The translations under genes were made by a program, and so were the position numbers. Under the pieces are notes generated by a model, which worked only from the letters and a program-made list of their open reading frames with translations, was not told the DNA's origin and searched no databases. From the NCBI RefSeq assembly GCF_036417845.1, contig NC_089981.1, forward strand, positions 61,442,768-61,506,767: a DNA stretch of 64,000 bases, read 5' to 3'. Origin of the DNA: Apteryx mantelli (lineage: Eukaryota; Chordata; Aves; Apterygiformes; Apterygidae). Positions 11,176 to 24,100 of the stretch are shown here, in pieces; the first letter of the stretch is position 1; every line of letters begins with the position of its first letter.

Positions 11176-14100
11176 GGGCCTGAACAGGAATTCCTGGAGA
11201 GCGCAAAGTAGCCCTTTAAAAATGTTTCCATCATTATTTCAGTCAGCATTGACCCTTAAAAGTTCCTCAGCTAAAGTTACTGGCTACATTCACTATTATT
11301 GTTGTCTTCCAGTAACAGATATGTAGGCAAGAGCCACGCTCAGACTGAGCTTCTGCTTGCCTCCTCCAGCACCACAGGCCTGGCCTGCCACTGAGAGAGG
11401 GGAGAAAGAAAACAGCTGAAAAGAAACAAGAGACAGAAGAAACCTAAGAAAGGCAAAAGGAGAGAGGAACATAGATGATGAGGAACGAAGGGGCTGCATT
11501 TGTTTTTTTTCCAGCTTGCCCCACTGTCGAGCCTTCCCGAGCATGGGTCATTAGCTCTTTCCGATACTGTTTGCGGGGCAGAAGCATACACAAAAAGTGA
11601 CTCACTTTGACAGCCAGGCTGCCCATATCAGACATTTGATGTTTTTCTAAAAAGACCTTATCTCAAATGATAATATTTGCAATGTTTTCTGTTTGCAAAG
11701 TTAATCTATCATTTTAACAGCTTGGAGTTCTTGCTCTGTTCTAGTGGATCCAAAAAGTCTTCCTTGATTTACTGCAGTAGTTCTTGATGGGTTTAAATTT
11801 CAGATAGTTGTGTTCTGCAAAAGCCAGAGTACTACATGGAAAGTTATGCTGCTAGGGAAGGGCAGAGTTGTTTTCACGCATGCCAGAAAATCCTGGTGAT
11901 TACAAAACACACTACAGATGCACAACTCCCTCTGATTTAATTCAAGCCTACAAATGTGAAGTTTCATGATTTGCGAGTTGCTCATGACCACAGGGTTTTG
12001 GTGTCATGGCTGGGGTTATCTCCTCTGTCAGGTCACACACAGAGCTGTCTGTCACAGGAGGATGTAGCACTGGCTGCATAGCCTACAAGCTGTTTAGGGC
12101 AGCAAGCAGCTAATGGGCTGGCAGCTTGCAACAGCCACAGTGCCATCTGTGGTAGCTGTAACACAACTGCCCAGTACACAAAAACAGAAATCTGGATACC
12201 AACCGGGTTTTGTTTCTCTGCCTTCCCCTCCTCCCCAATCCAGTGGCCATCTAACTGCAAGGAGATTGTAAAAGTTGGGGGCATTAGAAAAGAATTATTT
12301 GAGCATTTTTAACACTGAAGTGTCATTTATATAGGCTTCCTTTCAATCCTGTCTTGTAAGAAAAGGGCTAGAAAGTTACCTTTGAGAAGTACTGATATTA
12401 CATTTTGCCTTTCAGGTTTCTTAAATTAGGTCAGTTTTACAAAGAATCGCTTGGCTGTTTAGCATTTTTATATGACAATCTCAAAGCAATTGATATTCAA
12501 TTAATTCACAACCTTGCTTTGATTTTGGATTTGTTATTCCCATTTTCACTATATACACCGAGGCGGAGAAAAGTTCAATGGCCTGCCAGACACCACGCAA
12601 TACCGCAGTCACAGAACTGAGAACAAGGACTCAGCATGCTGCATGTACCCTTGGCAGCTTCCGAGAGCCAAACAAGCCAAACCTGAGCCGATGCAACACA
12701 CACATCCACAGGAGAATTTGAGCAGACATCCTGGGCCTTTTAAGTGTGTACAGCAAGGACAGACTTGCCCACTTACCACACAGGGTTTTGCAAGCCTTCT
12801 TGCATTTTACCTTCTTTTTTGCATAGGATAACGGAGAGAATCTATAATGGGACTAGACAGAGCCAGATAACAAAAATTAAAGTTGGAGAAGGGACAAATT
12901 CAATTAACTCCTTCTTTCACGCACTAATTGTTTCTAGCTCTTCAGTATACAAATTAAGCAACTCATACATCCTTAAGAAACGCTCAGGCACTATAAAGCC
13001 AATTTAAGAAGAGATGCATAAAAGGACAGAAAAATTGTATTTCTGAGCATCAGTTTTAACAAAAACAAACAATCACCACCACCTTTTCTCTGTAAACTCT
13101 TAGGTGTGTGGGTTTAAATGAAGGACGTATTAAGGGCAGGAGAGGAACACAGAAGTTTCAGCAGCTTGAACTCACCACCAACTTTCTCCTGATGTCTAAA
13201 AAAGACAGGGGGAGCTTCCCCTGTACCCTCTGCTGCATATGAGCTCCAGATGCACGCATGCTATTTCCAGAGTCAGGGGATACAGATGTCATTAAATATG
13301 CTGGTGATCTGCTCCAGTCTATTGAATTTTTTTTTTTTTAATCTGAGATCAACACTAAAAAGGTATTTGAAGACTCAGCATGAAGAGGGGAAACAACAGC
13401 AATGAAAGCTGTAGCTCCCTTATTACCAAAACAAGGTTCAGGTCACAGATTATACCCAGTAATGAGAGACAGAAGTCCTGACAATTGATTAAGGAGAAAT
13501 CTTGCAGGACCTCTGAAACAACTAAGCAAAATTCCACTTTGGTGTTTTCTTTTCACATGATATTAGGCTTATGAAGTAGCTTTTTAAGAACCAGTCAGTC
13601 TTCCTTTTATAGGATCCTGTCTATACACTCCAAATTCGGTCACAGCTTCCACTGGACTGTACTGATTACTATAGTGCTCATTTCCTCATTCTGAATTGCA
13701 CATGCATTTCTTTTCTCATTTCTTATTCTCTCCTTGTCAGATCTATCAGCCTTGTATTACCTTGTATTACTCTGTTGCTTAACCTCTTCTAGGTTCCCTT
13801 TCTAGTGCATTTGCTTCATTGAGAACTAAGTAATCAAAGGCTTAGTTATTCTACTTTAATAAAAAAAACATTTAAAGAAAAGTTTCCATCTCTGTTATTT
13901 TTAAATGCATGAAGAATAGATTCAACACAGTATTTGGGCAGTGGTTCAACATCACTCAAGTTAAAACTTCCTCCTCCACTCCAAACAAACCACTAAAAAT
14001 ATGACTGTTTAAAACTCAATATACTTTATACAGTACCATTTACCAATTAATTTCCTGAGTGCCTAATAGCCACTGCTCCTTTTTGCCTACAGTATATTTA

Positions 14101-15071
14101 CAAAGTTCACTGACCTGGAAATCATTTGAAGACTGAAATCCAATTTCAAGTTTTTCCATTTGCACTAGACATAAGTTGTGCAGCAAACTTTTAGACACTA
14201 ACATTGCTTCTAAATTGAGAATGCACTTAGTCCCAAACTCCTGAAGTTAATGTTTTTGCACTTGATTGTCAATGTTTTCTAAAAGCTGAAACATTCTTCA
14301 GCCGACTAAAAGCTTTATATCCTTAGAATATAAAATCTAAATATAAATGTGGTGGGCGTATGTAGATCTTTTCGCTCTGAGGAGGCTCTGTTACGAATTT
14401 CCAATGTTTTACGCCACCACCAAGCCTGCATTAAGCTGTGACACCTGTTCAAAATTTTCAGCTTCTTAACCCCTTATTATACTTTCTAGAATCCTCATCA
14501 AAAATCCAGGACGTGGAACAGAATTTTGTCATCCTGGACTTGCAGCATTAATTCTGAATGACTCTTAGGTGCAAGTATTTTACATTACCAGCCAGCTTAA
14601 GGATTAGTAACTGAACGGAAGAACTCATTTTTTCTTTTAACTAAAACCAGCAGATTCTCTTGTTATCAAGCAAGCCATGAAAAAAAAAAAAAATAGAAAT
14701 TCCATAGGAGGAACAGTAAAGATAATATGGCAAAATGGTCTATACCAAAACAAAACAGCAAACTCTAATATACTACAGCTTTTAAGTAAAATTATGTTAA
14801 ATGTATTGCTATCATTCACCTTATTAGGGATGCACTATTCTTAGATTTGATATATTTAACAAACATTAGCAGTGTGCAATGCTAGTGCACAAAAACATTC
14901 TTTTAGCATAAGTAGACATTCTTTCAAACATTTTTGCACAAAATGAAACCATAAGGATATCTCCGTTGAGACAGAACACCTTCACAAGAAATCCTGTTTC
15001 AAAAGACCCTTTTTCATTACAAAACACAGCTATGACTTCCGAGATTAGTCACAATAAGATTTTTCAGCTGA

Positions 15072-15077
15072 TTTATT
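15072..15077 (-). terminator. Polyadenylation signal of the methyltransferase-like gene
   Basis: On the minus strand AATAAA lies 78 nt beyond the TAG stop at 15158-15156. It is the nearest canonical signal and would give a very short 3' UTR. Other signals further downstream may also be used. Confidence 0.55.
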
Positions 15078-15155
15078 CAGACAAATCAATTGGAGTCCTT
15101 TTTAGACTCAAAATATATATGATTTTACAAGAATATTAGTAAATTTGTGCAGGTA

Positions 15156-18100
15156 CTAGAGAATCTTGTATAAATGTATTTGTTCAAGTGCTTCTCTGTC
15201 CACCTCCTTTTCCAGGTACACATCATAGTTTAGCTGTATCTCTTCTACCCATTGGCTGAGCTGTATATCCGTCTGAAACAATGAAAACAGGTCCTTAAAT
15301 TAACACAATTCCAAGAAACATAACAGGAGTTTCAAGGTCAGTACAACATTAAGAAGGCAAGACATAATAAGAGAGATTAGTCATTCCAAATCATGCAGTA
15401 CTGATAATTCATTTCTGGAAATGTCATTTAACCTAGATAGGAGAAAATTAAAGATAACTTTTTAAAATTATCTCAGTCAGTAGTTTAGATATTTTGCTAG
15501 CATGTTACAACTGCCTTCCATTTGTATTTGCATAAGCCTCAAGCATCCTGATCAGAAGGCAACATTTGGATAGAAGTGGTGAGGGAGCAGCTAACTGTAG
15601 CAGGGAAGAATCACAGGTACTTTCTTGTTTTACACCCATAGGGTATTGTATTAAGACTGCAAAGGGCTTCTCAGCTGTTGTATAACTACTGCCTGCTCCA
15701 AGAAAAGGTCAAATGACACTGCTGCTGCTCCTGGGGCTGAGAATGTATTTCACCCACCAGCATAAAAGTAACGAGTGGTTCAATTTCTCTAAAGCAGACT
15801 ACTGTGGCCAGCAAGCCACTTTATAAATAGCTTTGTCGTGTATTATCAGTGTTTTGTTTCCCAACCAAAGCCAGCCCACATAATTTCCCTAGGCATCATA
15901 CACACAGCAACTGTAACCTATAGAAAACCTATGGCAGAATGGACACAAAGCAGAGGTTGCCCCATCAGAAGCGGTTAGTACTCTTCAACACCACCACCAG
16001 CACAGGCTATTAAACACCTCTGAAAGTTGCACTGTCATTCTGTTTGTTTCCAAGAGCAATTTAAAGCTGTCACTGATCCAAGACACCCAATGGTAATCAC
16101 TTGGTTATGGAGATCACATCTCTCCCTAATCTGTACTTCTAACAGCTCATATTGGCATATTATGAATAATTTTCTATGCGAACAGCAGGTCAGAAGACTG
16201 GATATCTGCAGGGTACAGTTCTTTATTACAATTCTTTCTCCCTCTGTACTGGCAAAACAGTTTGTCATGTTTCAAGGCAACGTGCAAGTGCAGAGTTGAA
16301 CAGAGAAAATATTTCAAGGTTTTGTTTTTAACTAGAGGTTTATAAATACATCTATGCTTCTAAGGCTCTATAGGTTCTCTATACCTGGAAGTAGTCTGAA
16401 AGGAGTGGATATAATTATCACATAACTTACTAACATCATAATACAGCTTTGCTAATAATATTATATTCTTAACCTCACAACTAAGGTATTGTTAATAATA
16501 TATATAATAATACAATAATTCATGCAGCCTATTGAAATAGATTGGGGTTTCCATTTGACAGCTGGAGACAATCAAAGCAGAGGAAGATTAGCTGGTGGTC
16601 AACCCAGAAACAGAATCCAGAGAGTACTACATCTTCTACAGTACACACAAGATCACGTACCTGCCCTCATGACAATACTAGCAAACAGCTAACCTCAACT
16701 ACAGAACTGCCACTTTCAGAGAAAGCAACAAAACATGTTGGCTAAAACTGGCTGAGAGAACTTACCTGGAGCTTTGAGAGAGATTCTTTAAGGCTTGGAA
16801 CTGTTATTAGTAACAACCCTCTTTTCCTTACATTACAAGCAATAAATTCCCAAGCTCTGAAACACATTTTAAAAGTAGGTCACCAGTTTTTAGGAAAAGA
16901 AACATGTTTGATATAGAATAAATTTAACACTTCTAAAATTTAATGACCTAAAAATAGACTAAGCTTAAAAGACTTGCTATACATATTTATCAGTTAATAC
17001 TGATTTATCTGTTTATCTGTTAATACCTCAAATACCTTTGTATGAACAAAAATCAAGTGGCGTATGAAAAAACAGGGAATACATCATCTTAAAATGTTAA
17101 TATTTGAAACACTTCTATTTCACTCTGACACATGCCTGCATGCCATTTTGCATTGTCAACACCTTCACTCTGGACTAGGATTAAACATTGGTACTTTGTC
17201 CCTATAAATTTTTAGTTTTGAAGAACAAAATCCAGTCCCCAATTCCACTGTTTCATTAACAAGTTGCTCTTTACATGCTTATGTTGCAGTTGTGACAAAA
17301 TGCTTCACATAAGATATTAGCAATGGCAGTATTTAAAGATAGCTGCCAGCATTCCTTTTTTTCTAATTTTGCAAGTCAGATCATTTCTCATAGCATGGCA
17401 ATTCAGACTAAAAAGAATTTAATTTCTAGTATTCTTTAGACATCATTTGTCTTCAAGGTACTGCGCAACGTTAAACCACTACCCCTGAGCTCTTCAGGAA
17501 TCGGATGAATTCTCACTCATGTACCTGGAAACAAATCTCCTGGCAATTTGAAATACCCACTACCCTTCACGCATGCATTCTGCCTCTCTGCTCAACATTA
17601 ACTGCTTGATATCAAGGGCAGTGGGACAAGCCTTAGCTTAAACTGCTAGCAAATGTCAGACTGTTGGTTGGGCTGAGACACAGGCATCCATTCCTTTTGG
17701 CTGCCTGTGCTAAAGGCACGGTAATGTCATCAAGTAAAAGTTATTTACATCTTAAATGAACTCAGCTAGATCGGCAAAAGCTCATCTGTGAGTGTCTTGT
17801 ATCAGAAAAAGGACAGTGACAACCTTAATGACGTATCTGTTTGTTATTACTTACTTATGACCATATTAGAAATACCATTAACTGTATTTTGCAATACATA
17901 TATATTAAAGCTCAGATATCCAAAAGTCAGAGCAACCTGTTCTCTTTCTGAAGATTAACCTAAAGTTATAGTAAAGGCATGCTGGCATAGTAATTTCAAA
18001 CCATTTAATGGTTAGATGCTATTTTAACCGTTCAGCGCAAAGATTAAAGGAAAGGTCTGGATAAGCAAAGGAAGAGTGTTTAGTGGGTTTAACAACAAAC

Positions 18101-21100
18101 TACTGCCATGACAACTTAACAGTTAAGTATAACAATTAAATGCAGGCAGTTTAAAACAATTTCCTTATATAATTTATGTATGTGACTTCAGAAAGCACAA
18201 CCTTAAGGTTTTCCATAGCTCACAAGGTTACACGCTCATTGCCAAAGAAATAGATTACTTGTTTGGACACATAGCTTACCTGGCCTGTTCCAGTCTGTCA
18301 AGAAAATATTCAAAGACATTATTCATTACAACAACATCAGCCTTCTGAAGAAGTGAAGCCTGAGTACAGATGTCTGCATGAACCACCTGAAGGAGAGAAA
18401 TTTCACAAGGCATAAATTATTTTAAGAGACAAACACACACTTCAAGTAGACAAGAAGCCTGTCAACATAATACAGCACCTGCTACCACCATTTTGAACCA
18501 GTCATAAAAAGGGATATTTCACTGACTTTGTAGTAGATAAAAACATAAGTAAAATAACCAGAGTAAGTTTTTTAAAAAAATCTCCTAATTAAAATACTCA
18601 ATTCGTTATGTTATGTGAAATGCTGTATCTGACTTTTGATCTAGAACGCTGTGTACCATAGAAAAGGAGCTGATGTATGTGATGTCTGTTACCTTTCACT
18701 TACCTATGTTTTAATCACAAATGTTTACTGTTTTCAGTAAAGGACTTAAGCCAGCCAAAGCTTTTATGAGGCTATCAAAAGGCATCTCACAGGCACAGTG
18801 GGTTACTACGGGATCACAGCTAGAAAAGACTTGACAGACCCAGGCTTGACAACTGAATTCTTGTTACCTATACTGGCACTAGGAATGCTGGAAAGGCAGC
18901 ATGCTCTATGGCACTGGAGGACAGAAAGTGCTTTATCTTACTCAACAACTACTTCTCCAGTCAGCACAGGTGCTGATTTGAATTTCAGAGTCCTTCATCT
19001 ACCTTCATCTACCAAAAAGGATATTAGCACATCATATCATTTTCAAACAGGTGATATTATAGTGGAGGGAGAATATGGATGCTCATTAAGACTCTGACAA
19101 GATGCTTCTGATTTGCTCTTAAACAGGGAGAAATACATCAAATCCTAAATCTGAAGAGAAACATAAATAGGAATATCTTTTGAGTGAATGAGGGAGAGAA
19201 TGCTGATCTGAATGTTACTTGCATTCCCCCCAGTTTTTTGAAAGTACATCCCTATATGTTGAAAATGGTCAGGAAAGCTGAACAACTTCTTGCATTTCCA
19301 GTGTTACCTATTACTGGGTTGTGCTGAGAAGAGACTAACTGGATAGATGCAAAACTCCTCGTTTTGTCAGTTTCTTCCAACACTGGATGGATGTAAAAGA
19401 GAAATCACGATTCTGGCAGGAAAGCTGAATCTTTGTACAGAAGACAAGACACTTTATCTGCTGAAAAAGCATATTTTGCCCACTTGACAATATACCGATA
19501 CTTGTAGAGCACACAAAAGCATGCTGTTCTTATTGCCAGCGGAAACAGATACTACCCATGCAGCTTGCAGGAGTTCAAGTGGGGAAAAAGGCAATGAGTG
19601 GCTGCAGTTTGTAACTCCAGAATGCACTATAGCAAGTTTAGCCAAGTATTTCAATATTAGCTATAACAGAAACAAAACTACTGCTTGTAAAAATTAGACA
19701 TCACAGCATTTCATCTTTGGGAACTATATTGCATGGGTTCTCTGTGAGGGCTCCGACTCAGTAAAACAAACAGCTTTACTTCATTAAACACATTACCATG
19801 CTGAGTTGTCCACCACTGTTTGTAGTGAGAGGAAAGAAAGCAACTGTGTCTTGTACCTCACCCAGAACTGACAGGTTAGTGTTTGAAGGCTCTATCTCAT
19901 TGAGGAATAGGGACAGTTTAGCTGACAGAATGACTGGTCAAATTACTATTTTCACCTCTAGTGTGCGGACATCTGAACTATTTATCTATTAGTTCCTGAA
20001 ATTTAGAGCTTTTTTTAAGACAACTAAAATAGGTGATAATTTATCTTAAGACACTGCAGTGTAAACTGTAGCAGTACAGGAGCTGAGTAATGAACAGCTC
20101 AAACATCCAGGCAGCACAGAAACACGACAGACAGCTCAGGCTGGTATCACCACTGGCAATCCTAAATAAGGTAGGCCCTGCTTGTCAACTGAAGTCCTCC
20201 ACGTAAAGCCACTGCTAGCTGTAGATGTAATGACACACTATAAACTGGGGTAGTAGAGGTGTGGATTTAGGTTTGATGCTGCTGTCCCAGTGCACAGACA
20301 GCAGCCTCCTGCAGAGGGGCAGGACAGACAGCTACAGGCAAAACATGCCACAGCTACCTCTGCCAGAACTCATTTATCAGAACCCTGATTTATTCCATAA
20401 TTTTGAGTGCACCTAAACTGTAAGTGATACTCAAATCGCAGTTTCCAAGGTTAAGGAGATGTTCTACTTTATTCCCTTCTTTTCAAGGGACTAAAATAAC
20501 AGCAGCACTGAATTTCTGTACAAAAAACAGACAGTAATCCTTTACCACAAACACAAATGACTGATGGACCATTCTAACAGGGATTTGTAAAATGGCAACT
20601 TGAGGGAGGAGAAGGTCATCCATCTATAAGCAGCACAAGAAGTCATGGTTAGCACTAAGTTTTCTTAATGCCCTTCTAATGGCATTCCTAACATTTTAGG
20701 CCTCAATTCAGAAAGACACTTTAACACCTGGGAAATTTTGAGTTGTATAGAGTTGTTGAAGTTTTCTTGACTTTTCAACACTGAAACCTTAACTTAAAAT
20801 TAGACTGTAGTTATAGAGTAGGTGTCTGTACTGATTAAACTGATCTAAGCACCCCATTCTCCCCAAACACATACCCATTCCCATTGCTGCATCATTCCCT
20901 CTGTTGGGACAGCACAAATGTGTGTGGCTGCATCATGAGCTAGACCCAGATCCTGCTCCAGCTGAAACACCCCTTTCCTGCTGGCTTCTTTTTCAGCTGG
21001 ATCAGTTCCCTGACCTGTTTGGCTATGTGCTCGCACAAAGGATTGTGCTGGCACGACAGAAGGGGCAGCAACCGATTAAAACAGCCCTGTTGCCAGCAGG

Positions 21101-24100
21101 AATGCACACTGAGCCCTGATGAATACAGGCAACTTCTGAATTGAGGTCTGAAGTTTCTCAAGATCTGTTCAACTGTGTAACTCTTCTCCCAGCATCTAAG
21201 CGTTTGCCCAAATGGCAAACAACACAGAGCAATTTTTATGTACTTTAACAAATCAAATGTTGACCAAAGGAACACAAGAATCACTCATAAAAATTTAGTC
21301 ATTACAGCTATCATTTCACCTGTTGTCCTTCAGGAATAATATTCTAATAAAAATTCAGAATACCTGAAAAATCAATGGTTATTTAAGAAGGGTCTCTTCA
21401 AAGTTTTTCAATTTTGAGACACAGATTATTAACAGTAACTGGATTCTGACTATTTTCCAAGCCAGTGCGTATCTCTGGAGAGGATTAATTTGGGGGCGAA
21501 ATAAAAATCTAAGAACGAAATGTTCAAAGCAATGTGATAACAGGAGTCACATGACTAAACATCTAATGAGACTCAAATAGTAAAGTCCTCAGGCACTACT
21601 TTGAAAGTGTATTATCTTCTTATCTTTACTCTGAAATGAATATTTCATCATAATTACAAGGTGTGAAGGAAGAACAAAAAAGTCTTACAGTAAAGAACAC
21701 ACAAGGCTGAAAAGCATGTACATACATCTCCAGCTCCACTGAATTAACTTGACAGAGTTCTTGTCTGCACCTTCAGTCCCATCACAAGGTGATGCACGTA
21801 TGAACACAAAACATTTGCAAAAAACAAGGTTATGGATAAAAATGGCAGCAGCTGGGATTAAACTGGGCAACCCAGTGATGCTGCTTAACTAGGTGTTAAA
21901 TATTTTAATATTTATTATTTCTTTCCAGCTTTTTATTGGTTATTTTAATTCTCAAGAAATTACTGCACTCAACAGTTTGTGTGAATCCATTCAAAAGCAT
22001 ATGAACATAACACAGGATTAAAGCCAGTACTTCACTGAACATATTCTGCCCACCACCTTTTGCTGGTATTAAAACTAATTGTATCCCACCAAAAGGAAAA
22101 AAAACAAAAAAAACCCCCAAAACCCCAAACATTTTTCTCATTAAAATAGTTGCAGTTATTCCCATAATGGGAGTAGGGGAATGGTTCCCATAATATCAGA
22201 CTGTTTGAAACCCATCTTGTTTTTTAATGTTCTGAGAAAACATACACCAATAGCCTGAAGTCCTTTAGGTGTTTGCAAATCCTACAAAAATCTTTCTGTT
22301 AGTATTAACAAAACACAGAGATTCTATTAATGAACACAGATGCCATCTGTTTTTGTTATTCAAGATACAAACTTTTTATACAGTCAGTTTCGCAGAAGTT
22401 AGTGGCAAACCGGTCATTGATTTCACTGGGAGAATAAGCTAGGATGTAGCTGTTTTGCATGAGCCACCAGGTAAGTCCATCCAGGAAAAAGGCGAAGCAA
22501 TTCAACACGTTATCATATTTTGATAATTGCTGTCTTTCTCTGCTTTGAGAATTTTCTTTTTTCAACAAAAAGCCTTTTTTAAGACCAAAACAAGCAAAGG
22601 CAGAGACTTCTTTTCAGAATGCTGATTTACCAGTCACTCCAATAAACAGGATACCTACTGCATGGTTGGTTAAAAATACACACTGAACCATATATTTAGT
22701 TACCTTTATTCTGTCAATGAACTGGTATTTGGTAATTGTCATTTCTTGCAACTGGCAAAAGTCTGCATTCATTTCTACTCCATACAGTTGGGATGCTGAG
22801 CTATAAAGATAACCCTACATCAGGAAAAGGAAATTTAGTAACTGTGATGCCTTTAAAGTGACTTCAAACATTTCAATTGAAATGGAAAAATAAAACAAAA
22901 GATTAAGAAAGCATTTAAAACAGGAAGTTGAGAAATGTCTTATAGTGGATGCTACATGTTTTTCAGAGCTAAGCCCCTGTTTTGGCAATTATCACTGATT
23001 TCTCATGAATTTTAATAAGAGATCCAAGCTGACAGATCAAATAATAGAAAGAAAAGGAGAGCTGCAACTTTACTTCAATTGCAAAACATGTAAACTGGCC
23101 AAAGAAGAAAAAAAACACTACAAACTAAATTATAAAAATACTGTGAAAGGCAAAGAAGCTCAGTCTTTAAACACTCTGTACCTTTTTTTTCCTTGTAAGA
23201 ATGGAAGAGGAAAATAGCAAGAGCAAAAAAAAAAAAAAAAATCCAGGATTTTACACACTCAAGTCAGTGAAAATGGCTAACAATGTACCCATAATATAAG
23301 GCTATATTTCAGGACAGAATCTTTGTCAGCACCTCTAAGCACTGTATTACTACTATTTTCAAGTGCTTAAATAGGTACATAAGGGGAAAAAAAGATATAT
23401 TATTCCTCAGTAATAAAACCCAAATGCTTAAATAGTTCAGTTTTGGACTGAGATTATGGAAATTTGTTGGAGATTAAAAAAAATAAAAAAATAAAAAAAA
23501 AGAGAAACGGACAAGCACTCCAGTCTATGGGGCTAATGGGGATATTGCTTTAACTTTAACTACAGTTCTGTCTCCAATGAACACCATAATTACAGTTTGC
23601 TAATAATGGGAAAGACAAACTAACAATGTTAAATGTATAGAATGTCAGAGATATCTCCATTTGCAACCTAATTATTGAAGTTTTCTGAAAGCATTCAACT
23701 CTGAGGGTAGAAAAGCAACCTGTGAAGGTAAAGTCACCACTTCTCCAATAGAAGCCAAGAATATGATGAAAAGCAGAACTCTTTCTTTTTTAAAAACTTT
23801 GTTGCTGCTGCATCTTGAGACTATCTTCTGCTATAACAATACAAGCATTTAAGTACTTCAAAACAAATATAATAGCTGGCAACAGTGTTACCATTTAAGG
23901 ATCTGATGCTGCAAATATTTACAAATGGGAGTAACCTTCCTCATTTGAGTAGTCCCAAAATTAGATTATTCAGATGAGTAAAATTACATGCTCAAGTGTT
24001 TCCAAGGCTGAGCCCTAAACAGCCATTGACTTTTGTACGAAAGTTGTAACGTGTGTTTTGCGTTGCTGTTGGCCATATGTTACACCAGCCATGCCAAAAG

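Larger units (their letters stand above)
1..15070. other. Intergenic stretch, no supported gene
   Basis: This 15 kb lies downstream of the minus-strand methyltransferase-like gene. It is mostly AT-rich, with slightly GC-richer patches near 3.15-3.3, 4.55-4.75, 5.7-6.2 and 11.04-11.18 kb. I found no chain of phase-compatible exons and no protein family I recognise. Things listed separately are a CR1 scrap near 3.6 kb, a perfect palindrome at 2966-3000, a 20-bp tandem duplication at 9401-9440, and four odd open frames (2514-2604, 4448-4795, 5633-6199 and 11047-11175). Exons of a gene extending beyond the left edge cannot be excluded. Confidence 0.6.
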